Part shown: piece by piece, positions 24,501 to 36,712 of the stretch
Position numbering within the stretch: position 1 is the first letter of the stretch
Layout of the letters: the number at the start of each line of letters is the position of its first letter
Assembly (NCBI RefSeq): GCF_009389715.1
Contig: NC_052393.1
Location: 3,410,001-3,474,000, forward strand
Length of the DNA: 64,000 nt
Reading direction: 5' to 3'
Source: Phoenix dactylifera
Lineage: Eukaryota > Streptophyta > Magnoliopsida > Arecales > Arecaceae
The notes under the pieces: model-generated
Database searches by the model: none
The model's input: only the letters and a program-made list of their open reading frames with translations
What the model was told of the DNA's origin: nothing
Position numbers and translations under genes: made by a program

Positions 24501-25055
24501 GACTAGAACTCTCAAAACATGGAATTGGATCTGTTGTTTGGTAAAGCATGTCGTGCTCTACCTTCAGTTTCGCCGAGGCTGAGGAAAGTCCATCTCTTTC
24601 GAGTCTTTATCAATACATGAATCTTACTTATGGGCATGAACATCTGCGAAGCCCAATTGAAATGGTGTATATGATTTTTAGATAACTCCTTGTTCCTCTC
24701 CTTCTCACTTGCCTTAGGGTATATTTCGAATAGAAACATCGTTGTAGTAGTAATCAAGCCTTAAAATACTAAATAATAATGCAGCATGGATAAAAATGCT
24801 ATGCGACTCCAGGCAATAGATCCAAAAGGAATAGCTCCAACAAAGCTCCGCCGTTTCAACAATCTGAAATTTCTAAAATATATCAGCAATAATCAAACTT
24901 AGGCTTCCTCCAACAGAGCAAAGGTCCGACTGGTGGGCTCGAGCACTTTTCTTTTTTGATACATCGGCTCCTCACACTGAACGTATATGAGTACAATTAA
25001 AAAAAATTAGAAGATAGAAGCAGATTAAGCGAGAAAGGAACATTCACCTGGTTCA

Positions 25056-25325
25056 CCTAAACGAATTCTCCGGAGTGATGCGCCGCATAGGAGGCCACTC
25101 AATCTGTAGCTGAGTTAGCCTTCCGGTATACATGCGTTGAAGAAGCCGCAGTCCACTGCTATCCGCCGTATATCAAGGAGCATGGACTGCCCATCTGATT
25201 CTGAAAGTTGCCTGTAGATTCCCTCTATCACCGAAACCGAGTCGTCCTCCACGTGAATGTGCTCTGCACCCAGAGCGTGCCTCATAAAGAAAAAATCCTT
25301 CCATGCTGTCCGCAGCTGCGCACCA
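25056..25325 (-). pseudogene. LINE RNase H domain relic
   Basis: On the minus strand this reads as the RNase H-like (RVT_3) end of a plant non-LTR retrotransposon. Recognisable pieces are an AAWKDFFFMRHALGAEHIHV-type stretch, the EDDSVSVIEGI motif and, after a frame change, THVYRKANSATD-stop-VASYAAHHSGEF. The last part closely parallels THVYREANKAADWVVSYVARHSGEF in the LINE at 56450-57705, so both belong to related elements. There is at least one frameshift and one stop, and the rest of the element is absent. It ends about 420 bases upstream of the eIF4B start codon. Confidence 0.8.
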
Positions 25326-25672
25326 ATGATGAAGGTATTAAAGATTTATCATTTATCAACTGCCAGCCGCTACAAACCTGGAGTTAATTTGGTCTTGTTC
25401 GGGGGCCAACGAAACCTAGCTAGATGGGAATAATTAGAGTTCTTATCGGGGAAGGACTCGCCCTGTCTGGAACCAACGGTCCGATATCCACCTTGCTTAT
25501 GGTAGACGCATTATATCTAGATACGCTAAATTGTAATCCGAAGTCGCTGACGGTAGGAGACCACGGTTTTGGTAAAAAATCGAATCTGGTCCCCGAGGGA
25601 ACAGTATACCACGCGGTTTCCAGCCCACTTCTTTTAGGATTCTCCGTGGCCCTTTCGCGATAACCCCACACA

Positions 25673-25679
25673 TTTATAC
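25673..25679 (+). promoter_or_regulatory. TATA-like box of the eIF4B gene
   Basis: TTTATAC lies about 75 bases upstream of the eIF4B ATG. The sequence between it and the ATG is GC-rich with GAGCGA repeats, typical of a short plant leader. Confidence 0.5.
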
Positions 25680-25750
25680 CGACCGCAACCCCTATCGCCG
25701 CCCACCGAGCGAGCGACAGCGAGCGATAGCGTGCGAAAGAGAGAGCGGCG

Positions 25751-28700
25751 ATGGCAGCGGCTTCGGCATGGGCGAAACCTGGCGCTTGGGCCTTGGACGC
25801 GGAGGAGAACGAGGCTGAACTCCAGAAAAAAGACGAGGGCTACGACTTCTCCGATTCCACCTCCCACCCCCAGCAGGAGCCCTCCGCCGACTTTCCCTCT
25901 CTCGCCGCCTCCGCTGCCGCCTCCAAGACCTCCAAGAAGAAGAAGTCCCAGAAGTCTCAGCGCCTTTCCCTCGCCGAGTTCACCACCGGCAACGCAGTCA
26001 CCCACGGCGCCGGCCGCTTCCAGTCGTCCTCCTCCTCCAAGGGGCTCACCCCCGACGAGCACCTCGTCCTTCCCACCGGCCCTCGCGAGCGCACCGCCGA
26101 GGAGCTCGAGCGCTCCTCACGCGGCTTCGGCTACTCTTCCTACGGTGGCGGCTCGGGCGGCCGCGGGCGGATCTCCGGCGAGGAATCCTCTTCCCGCTGG
26201 GGATCCTCTAGGGTTTCGGACGAGCCGAGGAGGGGCGGCTATGGGGGGCCTGGTGCTGGATCTAATATGGATCTGGGTCCCTCTCGTGCCGACGAGATAG
26301 ATGATTGGGGCGCCGGGAAGAAATCGGTGGTGCCGGAGAGGAGGGAGAGGGGAGGGGGTTTCTTCGATTCCCAGTCCCGGGCCGATGAATCGGATAGCTG
26401 GATCTCCAACAAGAGCGCGGCACCGCCTTCCGATGCACGGAGGATGAACGTCGGCGCTTTTGATGGTCCTAGAGAGAGGAGGGGTGGATTTGAGATGTTC
26501 AATAGGGAGGGATCGAACGGTGGGCCGGATTCGGATACATGGGGGAAGAGGAGGGAGGATGGGACCAGTAGCGGGAGGCCGAGGCTCCTGTTGCAGCCCC
26601 GGACGTTGCCGCTGGCCAACGGGAGCAACGGGGAATTAAGTCGTCGAGAGCAACCAATGGGGTCTATGGAGAAGAGCAAGGGATCGAATCCTTTTGGAGA
26701 GGCCCGACCACGGGAGAAGGTGCTGGCAGAGAAGGGGCAGGATTGGAAGAAGACTGATGAGAAGCTGGAGGCTAGGTCTATGGACAAGAGCAAGGGATCG
26801 AATCCCTTTGGAGAGGCCCGACCACGGGAGGAGGTGCTGGCAGAGAAGGGGCAGGATTGGAAGAAGATTGATGAGAAGCTGGAGGCTATGAAGATCCGGG
26901 AAGCACCACCTGAAAGGTCATCATCTGGGAAGAGGAGCTTTGAGATAGGGAACGAAACTGGAAGCTTGTTGGAGGATCGCACAGAAAGGTTTTGGAGGAA
27001 AGCGGACACAACTGATGCTGCTACTCCTCCAAGGTTTGGTCTTTTATTTTAGCTTTCCCCATCAATTTTTTCCAGCAATATGAGTTATGCTTATCTAATA
27101 GAATGTTCCCCTATATTTGCAATGTTTTTATTGAATTGACCTGCTATTGCTAATCCTTGTTCGAACTATTGATATGCTAGAGGAGATTTTTTCCCCATTA
27201 TTATTTGATTTTGTATATAATTATGGGATTGGAGCAAGTAGCTAAATCCAGGGGACTGAACTTGACGTCCTTCTAAGTTTAGGTGCTATTGCTGTTATTC
27301 CTTTCTGCGAGAACTTTCCTCCCTTCAAAGTGGTTTTTCATGCTTTGTATTCTATTAACCCAGTTATATTAGTATCCATATCTCTGGACCTTCTGTGTTC
27401 TTATTATTAAGTGCCAGTGTACATATTCATCACCTTAGATTGTCAACATCTTTACCTCCATGTCTGTATTATTTCCACAAGGTGTTTCCAGAGGAAAATG
27501 GGTTTCTGTCAACTAAGTGACTGACAATAACTGTACAACGTTTTCGTATCTATATCTTGCATTGGGGTCAATTATCAGAGCATCATCATGATGGTTATCA
27601 CCTTTAACACTGCCATTAAACTAGTGTAGACAAATAGCTGGTTGGGAGCTTGAAATCTATTCTAATTTCTAAGTCTGGGTTCTATTTGAACAGCGGGTCC
27701 TTGTAATAAGCTTATATTAATGAATATCTTGGAGACATACACTTGCAATAACACACGCACATACACATATATACATACATGCGCATGTATGCATACATTG
27801 CATCCATATATAAACAGGTTTAATATAGTCCAGATCTATGTGATATCTACGTAAATCTGTATTTGTATGGTATATATGAGATATATGCATATATGTATGT
27901 ATCTAGGCATTTGTTTAATAGGGTAAACACATGGCTCTTCCATCAAGTTTAAGTTTTCTCTGGATTTTTTAAAAGGATACATTGTATTTAGGTTTGTTTC
28001 ATTTTTGGACTTTGTCATTTATTGAAGATCAACTTGTCATGAGCAAATGAATAAGGTCAAAAGTCATAGAAATTAATGCAATGCATGGATGATATCCTCG
28101 TCTGGCTAGCGTTCAAAATTAAGTTCATAGTGGTATAGAATGGGGATAGATGAAAATTTTGATTTTTTTCCTGTATCCAGATTTTATAATGATAATAATT
28201 GTAGCTTTCAAGGATTGTAGCTTGTGATCAAAACTATCCATTTTGGCCAGATTATCTATGATTTTGGGTGCCTCAGTGTGAAGATCCTTTTATGTATTTG
28301 ATGTACCAAATGAACTTGTTGAGTAAATTACCATGGGCTAGATGTGCTCAAGCGAGTGAGTCGTCTTCTTTTCCTTTTCTTCTTGCCATCCCGAAGATGG
28401 AGCATTAGTGAAATAATATCTTATTCTTTTTTTATTCTCTCTTTTAATTTTGAGTCTTGAAGAATTGCCTCTAGATTGTGGATTTGATCCATGTGGACTT
28501 TTTTGAAAAAATACGGAAACAATTTCTTGTTTTTGCTGCTGCTGCTGCTGCCATCCCTAATATGTAGCATTACCGAAATAGTATCTTATTCTATTTTATC
28601 CAATTTTTTCTCTCTTTTTCACTTTAATGCTTGAATAATTGCCCATGGATTGTGGATTTAACTCCATGTCGACTTCTTTTGCTTCCATTTCCTCCTCCTC

Positions 28701-31700
28701 CTCCTCCCCTTCTTCTTCTTGGATCCATATTTGAGATGTTATGCTTACAGTGGTGCAGTGTCTAGCAAGTAGAGATGCCAGATTTGTTTCAAAGGGTCTG
28801 TAAAGAAGAGGGTAAGATGTAAGGTGCAAGCTTTTATCGAAGAAACTTATAGGAAATAATATGGAAATGTTTGCACCATTGCCGAGGCTAGTGATTAGTA
28901 GGATTAATCACAGAATGAGGATTCACAATCTGATGCCAAACCATTAGGAAAAGGTTTGGATTGTTTGTTGGTTTGATTATGGTTGTTTTGGTGAAGAATC
29001 CATTGTGTACACATCCAAAGTCCAGGCAGCTATTGGTTTAACCAATTGGTCAATGACCGTTTTCATCACTTGGCTATTCATAAAGCTCTGCTGGCACTAC
29101 TAACTTGATGTCTCCACTTGTTCTATAGCTTGTATATTCACTAATAAATCTGCACTTGATGAGCCAATTTACAAAAAGCCACATATGTTCTTACATTGCT
29201 AAAATTTACTAGTTGATAAAACCATCGTGCATTTAAACAAAAATCCCAGCATGGTTGCAGCATGTTTAAAATTTGCCATGATTGCTGTAATTCTAATTTT
29301 CTCCAATTGATATTCTATGTCTGCCATTTCTGTTAGATATAATGATTGACTGCATTTAAATAGCTTTTTTTACGATCAACTTGCATGTTTTGTTGGTGGT
29401 ATCTCTTGCTAGATTTTTATGTGGAATGAGAGTGATGTCTGATAATTATACTTGGGAGGTATCCATGTTGGGTGTTAAGGGGAAAGGAGAGTTGAAGTGG
29501 TGCTAGCAATGAGAGGAAAGTCTTTGGTGGATAGGGTACTCTAATATGAGAGTTGGATTGCAAGTAGAGTTAGCTTGTTTTTGAGGAGAGCGGCAGTAAC
29601 ATTAATGATGATGGGGGTGTTATGGGGCATATGATTATATTCTCTGTAGGTCTTTTTCGTTTCTGTCTTGTTAATTAATTTTTTCTGCATGGATATTTGT
29701 TTGGCTTTAAGATTTATCAGGTGGCTTTGAAGTCAATAATAAGTTTTATGGTTGATGAAGTGTTTATTTGGTGGACCAAAAAGTATTAGATGCACAACTT
29801 TTTGCTTGTGCTGTGCCACTAGCAAAAAGATAAAAAGATGTTAGAGATATAAGTCAGATTTCCACTGTCACTTAAGTGGTAGTAATTATTATTATAATTT
29901 GGACCACTTTGGGGCACAGTGCACAAGGAATCCTATTCATGTAAGAGTGAGAGTGCAAAGGAAATTGCGTAGATAGCTTACACAGCTATGTGTAACCCAC
30001 TTGTCATGGTAGCTAGAGGAGGATATTGATACTTCATCACCTGTATTAATGATTATTCTATTTTTGAATACATCCATGTCATGCATCACAAATTTGATTC
30101 TTTTGAGGAATTCATAGAATTCAGAGTTGATATCAAATAGAGTTCAGGAAACACATAAACCATGAGATTCTCTCAAGTGAGTTCTTAAACTATTTAAGAT
30201 ACAATGGAATTATTCTTTAAAGGAATGCATCAGGATGCCCATAGCAAAACAAGGTTGCTTCAAGGAGCAGGTCCTTAATGGACATGGATAGATCCACGAT
30301 AAGTCGTGGTAAGCTCCCTTCAATTATTGAGGGTTATGCTATAGAAACTGTGATGTAGATATTGAATATTCTTCCATTGAAGTTAGCTAAGCTAACTCTT
30401 CTTGACTTGTGGACCTATTACACTTCATTCTAGAAGTCTAAGATGCTGAACGATCATATGTACCACATGCTTTTGACTGGGATTATCTTATAACCATGGT
30501 TTACTAAATGTAACCTCAGCCCTGATGTTGAAAAGAGAAAGCCATCTTTTATTGGCATGAAATGTTCAATATCCATGTTCCTGTAATGAAAATGGTTGCT
30601 CAAAGATGCACACACTGTCTATGATTGTGGCTCGAGGGCTTTGGCTTTGTTTTTATTTGGGTTGAATGTAGATTTTTTGTACAGTTGTTGGGCGTTAGCA
30701 CTGAATGTGTAGTGTATGGTGCTGTATTGGTACTTGCCATGCATGGGCATTGAAAATGTCGCTGAAAACAATGAAGATAACATGTCATGATTTGCTAGGA
30801 AAATGTGGCAATCTCAGATAATTTTCTAATGGAAAACAAAACCTATTCTGCCTGTTATACTATGATTTTTGCCCAGGTAACTTGAGTCTAGCATTCTAAG
30901 TTGTACTAAAAACATGTTTTCATTGTTGGCAGACATGCCTTCAAATGTATGCAGTAACGCTGGTGCAAGAAGTCTAATGCGTGAAGTAATATAAATCAAC
31001 ATTATTAGATCAAACAAGCATTGAGCAGCTCAAATTTCGATGTAAAAACTATATGATATCACATAATTTCTTAGAGGTACCGAGATATGCTTGAAACAAG
31101 TAATCTACATGCATTGATGATACGGTCAGTGAATAAACAAGGATCATCAAGATGAGCACAAAAAGTTGTTAGCTATTAGCTAATATTGCAGGATATTTAA
31201 TGCAATACAAGCAGACATTATTGGTAAACAGTTTATAGATCCCTTATCATGCTAATTTTATACTAGCATGATATGCAATGTTTGATACGATATAATGAGA
31301 ATTTGATACTTTGATCCTTGTCTTGACTGATCGAACCTAATCTTGCACACTTGGGTTTGTTGGAATTTTCATAGTTTGTCAACATGGAAACCTATATCTT
31401 TACAATTTATGCCTCAAAATAAGGCTAAATTAATCTGAAACTGATCATAGGGATGACGGGGGTGCAATGCTCTGTAAGAGATGCTTCAATGAGTGCTCTT
31501 AATATTGCTGGGGGTAAATGGGCCTCACAAGCTGTAAGAGTGGTGATGGATTTTGTTGAAGGGTTGGATATTTTGATTCCAAGCATTGTGCACAACTGTG
31601 TTTTTCTCAAGGCATTTTGTCCGGTGATCTTTTTCTTGAGGAATATTCTGTTCAGTTAATATCTTACTGATAGAAAACATTTATGAATAATAAGTATATG

Positions 31701-33717
31701 TATAACTACAGCCCGAAGAGGTCTATGTATAACTCAATCAAGAAACAACCAAATTTGACCGCACTTGAAACAACCTAGTCTTTACAGGTGGACCAATCAT
31801 GCAAAATGTGGGCATTGTTCTTGCGCCATTAGATTGTAATAACATTGGGGCTGATCCAGCAGCTGCGAAACATCCAGAAGATTTGGGTTACAAGATTAAT
31901 GCAGCGGATGCTTCTACTGTAGTGTAGGTCTGGTAACTGAGGTTAGCAGCATCTTTGGAATGTCTTAGATCCCCCAAACAGACTTATTTTGGTCAAGTTG
32001 TCATGGCCTAAAAGGTTTAAACAAGATCTGGGACATGAATCTCTCTCTCTCTCTCTCTCATTTTTGTTTCTCCTTTTTCTGGTTTCTTTGATGATAAAAC
32101 AAGGGAAGTTTGGTTGAGTCAATGGTTCCTGTTACACCTTAATCTATTTTTTGTCATGAAAAGGATGAAAAGCTATTGCAGAAAATGAACGAGATAATTT
32201 TCTTTTCCCTTGTTACCATCTTCCTGGTCCTTTATTTCTAGGTTGTTCAGATTCAACCCAAGATTCGGACTGTAGCCCAAGTCATGAGTATGATCATGGA
32301 TTAAGTGTTGGATGGCATGGCATGGAATGATAGACCATGCTAGTGCTGTACTGACATGCTGTACTGGCACAATAGAGACCTTTTTTATTTGGTATATCTT
32401 CTATGAGTGTGTTATTATCCTGATGCGACTTCTACATTAATACAAGCTCTTTAGATAAATTTTTCTATTAGATTTTTTGTAGTATTCTATGTAATGGTTT
32501 ATTAGATGTCTGGGTTGTTTAAAGATGTTTAATGGAAGAAGTTGGCTTGGGAACATCCAATCATTAAATGCATTTATCTTTGCTGCGTCTATATTTCTCA
32601 GTTGATGCCATACCATTGCAGTTTTGTTCAAGGATGATTTTTATTAAATGTTACCTCAAATACATTTTTATGAATATGTGTTTAGTTTAACAATTTAAAA
32701 TGGTTTAATAAACATGATACATTAAGGAATCTCTTGTTTCAAATTTATGTTGACAAATTGTTGTTTATTGTGTCATAGCTTGATGGTTTAGAACTTTATT
32801 TGTTCTATAAAATTTATTTTTGTGCCCAGTCAACTAGTTTCATAAATTTACCAATGAAAAGAGCCACTTGCTTGCTAACCAGCCTTCTAGTTTTCATCAG
32901 GCTCGTCACAAGGAATCAACACTAATTATCTGAGCATTCATGTTCAGTTGACAAACTTGCCGTAAAAGATTAAATGGATGTTTCTGTCTTATTATGGTGT
33001 CAAACTCTTTGCATCGAGCATGTCTACTACTTGAATAGCATTGCATTTTGAAGTGCCCCCTCCCCCACCCCCCCCCACCCCCAACCCAACCCAAACAAAA
33101 GAAAACTACCTTTGATGATTTTTTTATTTTAATATTTTTCTTGATGAGGCCCCTAGGAAATTTTGAGCTATGGGATGAAAATAAGCCCTCTCCGAACACT
33201 CTGACTCTCCTATTTACTTTTCTTCTTGTTGATATTTGTTGTTACAAGTCAGATTGCTGCTCAGCTCCTTAGCTCCATGGCAGTTTTTCTTTAAATTATT
33301 TAATTTTTTTGTTCTAAGTTTTCTTGTGCTAGTTATATCGACTCTAATTTTGTGAGTTGCATTGCCATTTGTTCTCTCTCTCTTTTAAACAACATTGCAA
33401 AGCAGGAGTTTTGAATAAGGCACTTAGCAAGAAGTTTGTTAATAGCCCTTAACCATAGTGAATCATATCCAGAACATTCATATATGAAATTAGCGTATCA
33501 TATGTTTGCCTATGCATAATTCTAGCGGTATTTCTGCTTATCGGTGCCTATATTCATTTCATTATTTTCATTTTTTATTCATTTTACTTCTCTTTGTCGC
33601 TCCATAATGCTGTCATATCGCTATTCTTCATGTGGGAACACTTTTCAGTTACCGAATATTTCTACAATTTTCAATTACAGGGCAGAGAAAGTTGAAGAAG
33701 GACTACCTGAGAACTGA
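25751..33717 (+). CDS. eIF4B: eukaryotic translation initiation factor 4B (plant type)
   Basis: Two exons are predicted: 25751-27033 (donor CCAAG/GTTTGG) and 33681-33717 (acceptor ATTACAG), giving 439 residues. Plant eIF4B stimulates the eIF4A helicase and binds eIF3, poly(A)-binding protein and RNA during cap-dependent initiation. The call rests on the conserved N-terminus (SAWAKPGAWALDAEE), the FPSLAAS segment, the SLAEF motif, Gly/Arg/Ser-rich middle blocks and the C-terminal SNPFGEARPREEVLAEKGQDWKK signature with a following charged helix. Plant eIF4B lacks the animal RRM, as here. The SNPFGEARP block is present twice as a 38-codon tandem duplication. The last exon adds only AEKVEEGLPEN after the split Arg codon; it keeps frame and resembles the acidic tail expected, but is less certain than exon 1. 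The first in-frame ATG is used. Confidence 0.88.
26663..26890 (+). repeat. 114-bp in-frame tandem duplication in eIF4B
   Basis: Two copies of 38 codons, starting at 26663 and 26777, differ by only a few bases. Each encodes a Ser-Met-(Glu/Asp)-Lys-Ser-Lys-Gly-Ser-Asn-Pro-Phe block through Lys-Leu-Glu-Ala. The frame is kept, so the protein gains a second copy of the conserved C-terminal signature. Confidence 0.9.
28385..28680. repeat. diverged ~170-bp tandem duplication
   Basis: The block 28385-28505 (CTTGCCATCCCGAAGATGG onward, including ATTGTGGATTTGATCCATG) recurs at about 28550-28680 with many substitutions. A CTG trinucleotide run precedes the second copy. Confidence 0.6.
29890..30460 (+). 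pseudogene. degenerate Ty1/copia integrase fragment
   Basis: The conceptual translation contains VARGGY-stop-YFITCINDYS, then EYIHVMHHKFDSFEEFIEFR, and later pieces matching the downstream integrase core. This is the typical copia integrase catalytic-core order. Many stops and frame changes make it non-functional. No LTRs could be recognised around it, so it is a relic in the eIF4B intron. Confidence 0.8.
31453..31930 (+). pseudogene. unidentified gene-like fragments in eIF4B intron
   Basis: Two open stretches look more protein-like than their surroundings. One is at 31453-31659 (contains SVRDASMSALNIAGGKWAS and VVMDFVEGLDILIP). The other follows an acceptor-like TTTACAG at about 31789 (contains GPIMQNVGIVLAPLDCNNIG, then KHPEDLGYKINAADAS, ending at TAG 31925). 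They could be decayed exons of a captured gene. I do not recognise the family. Confidence 0.3.
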
Positions 33718-35360
33718 TTTCCCAGAACTAAGATGATGGGGCATCCTACTGGTGCAGTTTCTAGTATTTGCTAAACTTTATATTGTGGTAACCCTCAAAA
33801 GACTGAGGCAGTTTTGGTAGGTGTTTTGGTAATTATATATTAGGCTGTGTGGGCTATGGAGGGTGAGAATGTCATTTGGATTCCTCCCTTCCTCTTTTTC
33901 CTCTATATCTTGCTTAGATTATTTGAAATTTAGTATTTGGTTGTTTTTTAGGTGTTCTAAAAATTGTTTGAAATAAGCTATGCTGACAATATGGATTCTG
34001 TTTTTTTTTTTATATATTTGTTTTTGTAGATGACTTTATTGCTTTTTCTTGAAGAGAATTTCCTGCTACTAAAGTCTGCTTTGGCTGGCGTTCTCGTTTT
34101 GAATAGGCTTTTGTTGAACAGGTTTTGGTTTTAATTAATGATTGCTTGTGCTAAATTAATTCGATTAGCCTAAAATTTTGTTGTATACAACATTGGGGCA
34201 AGTTGAGGAAATCTGCCGGTGTTCCATTTGGCTGCACTTTGTATTACTTTTCTGAATTCTACTAAGATTCCTTTGTGAGAAAAATTCTGGTAAGATTTGA
34301 TAGAAAACTGGAATAAAACATGATAATACTTGTCAAAGGAGAGTGCAGCCGATAAATCCTTGAACTGTTCCATTTTTCCTCCCAGGGTTGTGATGGTGAG
34401 TGTGCTTAATTTCTTATTTTAAGCCTTGTGATTTTCCTCTTTGGTGTGTAAAATATTAAAGTCTGAGGATTTGAAGCAGGGGTTTAAAATGTGGTCACGT
34501 TCATTTAGTCTTCTTCCTATTGTTTAGGATCAGATCTTTATTCGCCATGGGCATAAACTGCGGGACAATTTACAAAATATGATTAGGTCTCCTTCCGTGC
34601 TCTGTGTGTCAATTTAGGTTTTGTGGTAGATAGTTTTAGCCAAGAGCTACCTACGTTAGAAATTTGTTATGAACTAAAGGATCAGCGGCAAGCCGGTAGC
34701 TAGGCTAAGTAAATTGTTAGAAGCTTATATAGAATTTCAAGATTTTTCTAGCAGTGTACCATTTGAACTTGTTGTAATGAGGAAAAGCTTGGTTAAATGA
34801 ATAATTTGTTGTATGTTCCAAGTGCTAGTGATTTGTTGCCAAGAAAGGACGGTAGCAATGAAGGATAGGATCTTGATAGATATGGAATGTGAAGTTGATG
34901 TAGATGCCACCTTACATTGCTGGGGAACTCTTGGTTGCTATACTAAAGTAGTTTGAATGCAGGGCTTTCTTCTGGGAGCCCATTGCCTACCACTGCAGTT
35001 CTCATCTTTATCCCTATTGCGTTTGGGTGCCATCTCGTGTGGCTAAATGTATGCACAATGATGTGGGCGGTAGTAGTTTTCACAGCGCAGGATTCACGCC
35101 GATCTTCTGATTGCGCGCATACGGCGGCATGGGTGTTGGAAGGCTCACCTGCAACCTCCTTATCTAGCCATCTTTTAGTTGGAAATCTAGCTGGGGATTT
35201 CTTGCTACCCCTGCTTTTTGGAAGTGTATACTTCATTCCCGCTATACGTGGTATGGCATGTCTCGGAAATGGTTGAGCATATTCTTTTACCCTCCTTTTG
35301 GGAGTTTTGGGGAGAAAAGAAAAGAAAGGAAAATTTTAATGAGGAGGAAAAAGTGAAATT
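33718..35360. other. eIF4B 3' flank
   Basis: The first few hundred bases are probably eIF4B 3' UTR. An open frame on the plus strand (34953-35276, 107 codons, hydrophobic) is GC-richer than its surroundings, but has no recognised domain and no clear gene context, so it is not called. Confidence 0.45.
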
Positions 35361-36712
35361 TGATTACGCCCAAAGAATAACGCGGCTATCGCAGTATATA
35401 TTGGGGTGTCGATTCCACAGGGAGAAGGTAGGAACACTAAAAGGAACTACAAAACTAAAAAGAAATATCAAAGCAGTAAAATGTGATGTGAATGTTTAAA
35501 AGTAAATTGACAATTAGATTGTAGCAGTGAAAAGATGTGACCAGAATTAATGGCAGCAAAGCATCGGGAATTTCTCACTTGAATCAGGTAATTCCATTCA
35601 TATTTGATCCATTGGATAACTCAATTAGAGATCATAGCACCAGATTCTCTAATTGGAGGATATAGCATTACAATCAAAATATTTAGTGGTAATTCTAGAA
35701 AATCATTCTCCTCTTTTAAAACCAAGGATTGTTATCCTTTTAGACTCAGATTCAAAGACAAAAATATACCCAATGGCAATATTTCAGCAAAAAATCACAC
35801 TAACTGGATAAACAATCAAATCTAGATATAATCAAGCACCTCAACAATTCTATAGAAAAAGACATGGCTGAATCTATGAAAAGAATAGGTTCAAGATTAT
35901 TCCAACACAAGAAAGATCTATTGATGAGAAATGATAAACAAAAATTGTATCAACATGAGAATCTATTACATAGATCAAATATAAATGAAACTACCATCAT
36001 TCAAGCGAGTTCATCCCTAGCTTCACTAAAGAATTAGCTCTCCATAAATTTTTGGCTCCTCTTGATGATTTCTTTGTAATGCAGCCTTTTTTCTGTTTAG
36101 AACGGCGTGCTCCCCAAGTATATATATGATTTTGGGGCTAAAAACCCTAGGAAACACGACTTAGACACGTTTGCATGTGTTTTTCCGACTTTACCCTCGA
36201 GCACCAACGTCAGCATGAAGTTCGGGAGACTCTCCAGATCGCATCTGATCTTCAAATTTTATGTTCTTATAGTCATTTGAAAGCTCTGGAAGTCTAGTTT
36301 CCAACAAAATTTGAATCATCTCAATTGGACTTCTGTAGCTCTCGAAATCATCAAAATACTACACAAAGGTCTGATCTGTCAGGGCCCAGGCTGGCGGTTT
36401 AGGGAAACCTAACTTTGCAACTTCATAACTTTCTCTCTGGAGCTCCAATTGACCTGATTCTTGATGCATATGAAACCTCAACATGTCTACTTCATCTCTA
36501 CCAAGTTTCATTTCATTCGGACTGCAATGGGATATTCAATCTTCTTAACTCCATTCCTACAATAAAATCACCAAAATCAATTAAGACTTGGACACTTTGT
36601 GAAGTAAAGTTCAGATTAGAAAAATATCATAAAAATATCCAAATCATGCTTAAGTCTTAACAATTTAGCCTAAAGTGGTAGTGTTAAAAGGTACATTTTC
36701 ATGCACCTATCA
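35361..36712 (-). repeat. 3' LTR of a Ty3/gypsy (Tat-like) retrotransposon
   Basis: On the minus strand the LTR starts TGATAGGTGCATG directly after a TTGGGAGGTG polypurine-like stretch and ends near GGCGTAATCA, giving a TGAT...ATCA frame of about 1.35 kb. The string CTCCCTGTGGAATCGACACC near the far end is typical of plant Tat-type LTR ends. A TATATATA string near 36119 may be the LTR promoter. The boundaries are read by eye and no partner LTR is intact in the window. Confidence 0.65.

Larger units (their letters stand above)
19529..25055. other. AT-rich intergenic region
   Basis: Nothing here is supported as a gene. The first 200 bases are probably cyclophilin 3' UTR. About 19970-20890 carries the tandem array described separately, and two AT microsatellites follow. 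A GGTCGGGTCGGGTCGG string sits near 21395. From 21600 to 25055 there are only short frames and T/A runs, with no domain I recognise. Confidence 0.5.
27034..33680 (+). other. eIF4B intron 1, 6.6 kb
   Basis: A long AT-rich intron. It holds a diverged tandem duplication (28385-28680), a dead copia integrase relic (29890-30460), two open segments of unknown origin (31453-31930), a CT dinucleotide run near 32041-32059 and a C-rich tract (33056-33085). No complete gene is seen inside it. Confidence 0.65.

Noticed and set aside
26239-27009. A 256-codon antisense frame across eIF4B exon 1
   Set aside because: Shadow of the true coding strand, which has clear eIF4B motifs.
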